From Plantactinospora mayteni (lineage in GTDB: Bacteria > Actinomycetota > Actinomycetes > Mycobacteriales > Micromonosporaceae): a DNA stretch of 64,000 nucleotides. The stretch covers positions 1 to 64,000 of the forward strand of contig NZ_BONX01000036.1 of NCBI RefSeq assembly GCF_016862935.1, written 5' to 3'. Positions within the stretch are counted from its first letter, which is position 1, and each line of letters starts with the position of its first letter. A model generated the notes under the pieces. It was given only the letters and a program-made list of their open reading frames with translations. It was not told where the DNA came from and searched no databases. The translations under genes and the position numbers were made by a program. Of this stretch, positions 63,748-64,000 are shown one piece after another.

Positions 63748-64000
63748 TCACCCCAGTTTCGCACGGACCTGCTCGGCGTCCGGGTGGTCGAGTTCGGTGA
63801 AGATGTCCAGGGCCAGTGCCCAGTCCTGCCGGGCGGCGGCCAGGTCGCCGGTGCCGGCGTGGACATCACCGATGCCGGCCAGGCAGATGGCCTCGTCATA
63901 GCGGTCGTGCAGGTCGCGGAAGAGGTCGACGGCACGGCGGTAGCCGGCGACGGCCTGTTCGTGCTGGCCGAGACGGTGGTGGGCGTGGGCCACGCCGTGC
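63748..64000 (-). CDS. C-terminal part of a TPR protein, cut by the window edge
   Basis: The minus-strand frame runs off the right end and stops at 63748. It encodes TPR helices (AHHRLGQHEQAVAGYRRAVDLFRDL, DEAICLAGIGDVHAGTGDLAAARQDWALALDIFTEL) and ends DHPDAEQVRAKLG, the usual closing pattern of AfsR/SARP-type or STAND regulators. The rest of the gene is outside the window. It is convergent with the protease gene, 98 bp away. Confidence 0.75.
   Translation of the reverse strand, partial: HGVAHAHHRLGQHEQAVAGYRRAVDLFRDLHDRYDEAICLAGIGDVHAGTGDLAAARQDWALALDIFTELDHPDAEQVRAKLG

Overview
The window is very GC-rich, has almost no non-coding space, and uses GTG (sometimes TTG) starts and 4-nt ATGA/GTGA overlaps freely. 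Together with an ECF41 sigma factor, a furA-katG pair, MptB/GT87 mannosyltransferases, an AfsR-type BTAD regulator and an LAxTG surface protein, this points to a filamentous actinobacterium, most likely in the Micromonosporaceae (inference from style and gene content, no marker gene). I saw no rRNA, tRNA, integrase, transposase or CRISPR array.

Layout. 42-7209 (minus): carbohydrate operon of aldehyde dehydrogenase, RbsA/RbsC/RbsB-type ABC importer and a secreted F5/8 type C (CBM32-like) protein. 7451-10497: small TPR-like protein, FAD/NAD(P) oxidoreductase and a convergent ECF41 sigma factor. 10695-13507 (minus): two overlapping GT-C mannosyltransferases. 13724-16173: DesK/NarL-type two-component pair and a membrane protein. 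16430-21497: arsenic island with ArsR-ACR3-ArsC on minus, and divergently a flavoprotein with a CC-rich tail plus an MFS transporter. 21516-22966 (minus): four overlapping genes under a MerR-type promoter (CC-containing small protein, MerR regulator, Cys-rich membrane protein, YnfA). 23094-30435: housekeeping and accessory genes (MBL hydrolase, Thr dehydratase, DUF72, TetR plus YibE/F, LysR plus a 42-aa ORF and a VOC protein). 30656-38251: secreted LVIVD protein, DUF305 protein, LAxTG surface protein, KatG and FurA. 38371-46437 (minus): giant secreted metallophosphoesterase with three chitin-binding-type modules, NicO nickel/cobalt exporter with companion protein, and a propeller lipoprotein. 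46666-54349: membrane protein, BTAD-STAND-TPR regulator, WrbA, lipoprotein, secreted endonuclease/phosphatase-family protein and cyclophilin. 54741-63649: the most unusual region, described next. A truncated TPR gene runs off the right edge.

The strongest candidate for an undescribed system is 54741-63649. Two divergent units share a 384-bp promoter region. Minus: a winged-helix-like protein overlapping a 1142-aa protein that fuses an N-terminal AAA/ORC-like ATPase to a C-terminal HerA/FtsK-type pump ATPase. Plus: a 109-aa Trypco1-like (CU044_2847 family) protein followed 15 nt later by a 1352-aa trypsin-NACHT/STAND-WD40 protein with an intact H-D-S triad, intact Walker A/B and about 14 WD blades. 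This has the design of a STAND-type immune or conflict effector (sensor propeller, NTPase switch, protease effector).

Two themes recur. At least six genes start 6-7 nt after a TAnnnT -10 hexamer and look leaderless. About a dozen short tandem duplications (15-45 bp) lie in intergenic DNA and in loops or tails of proteins.
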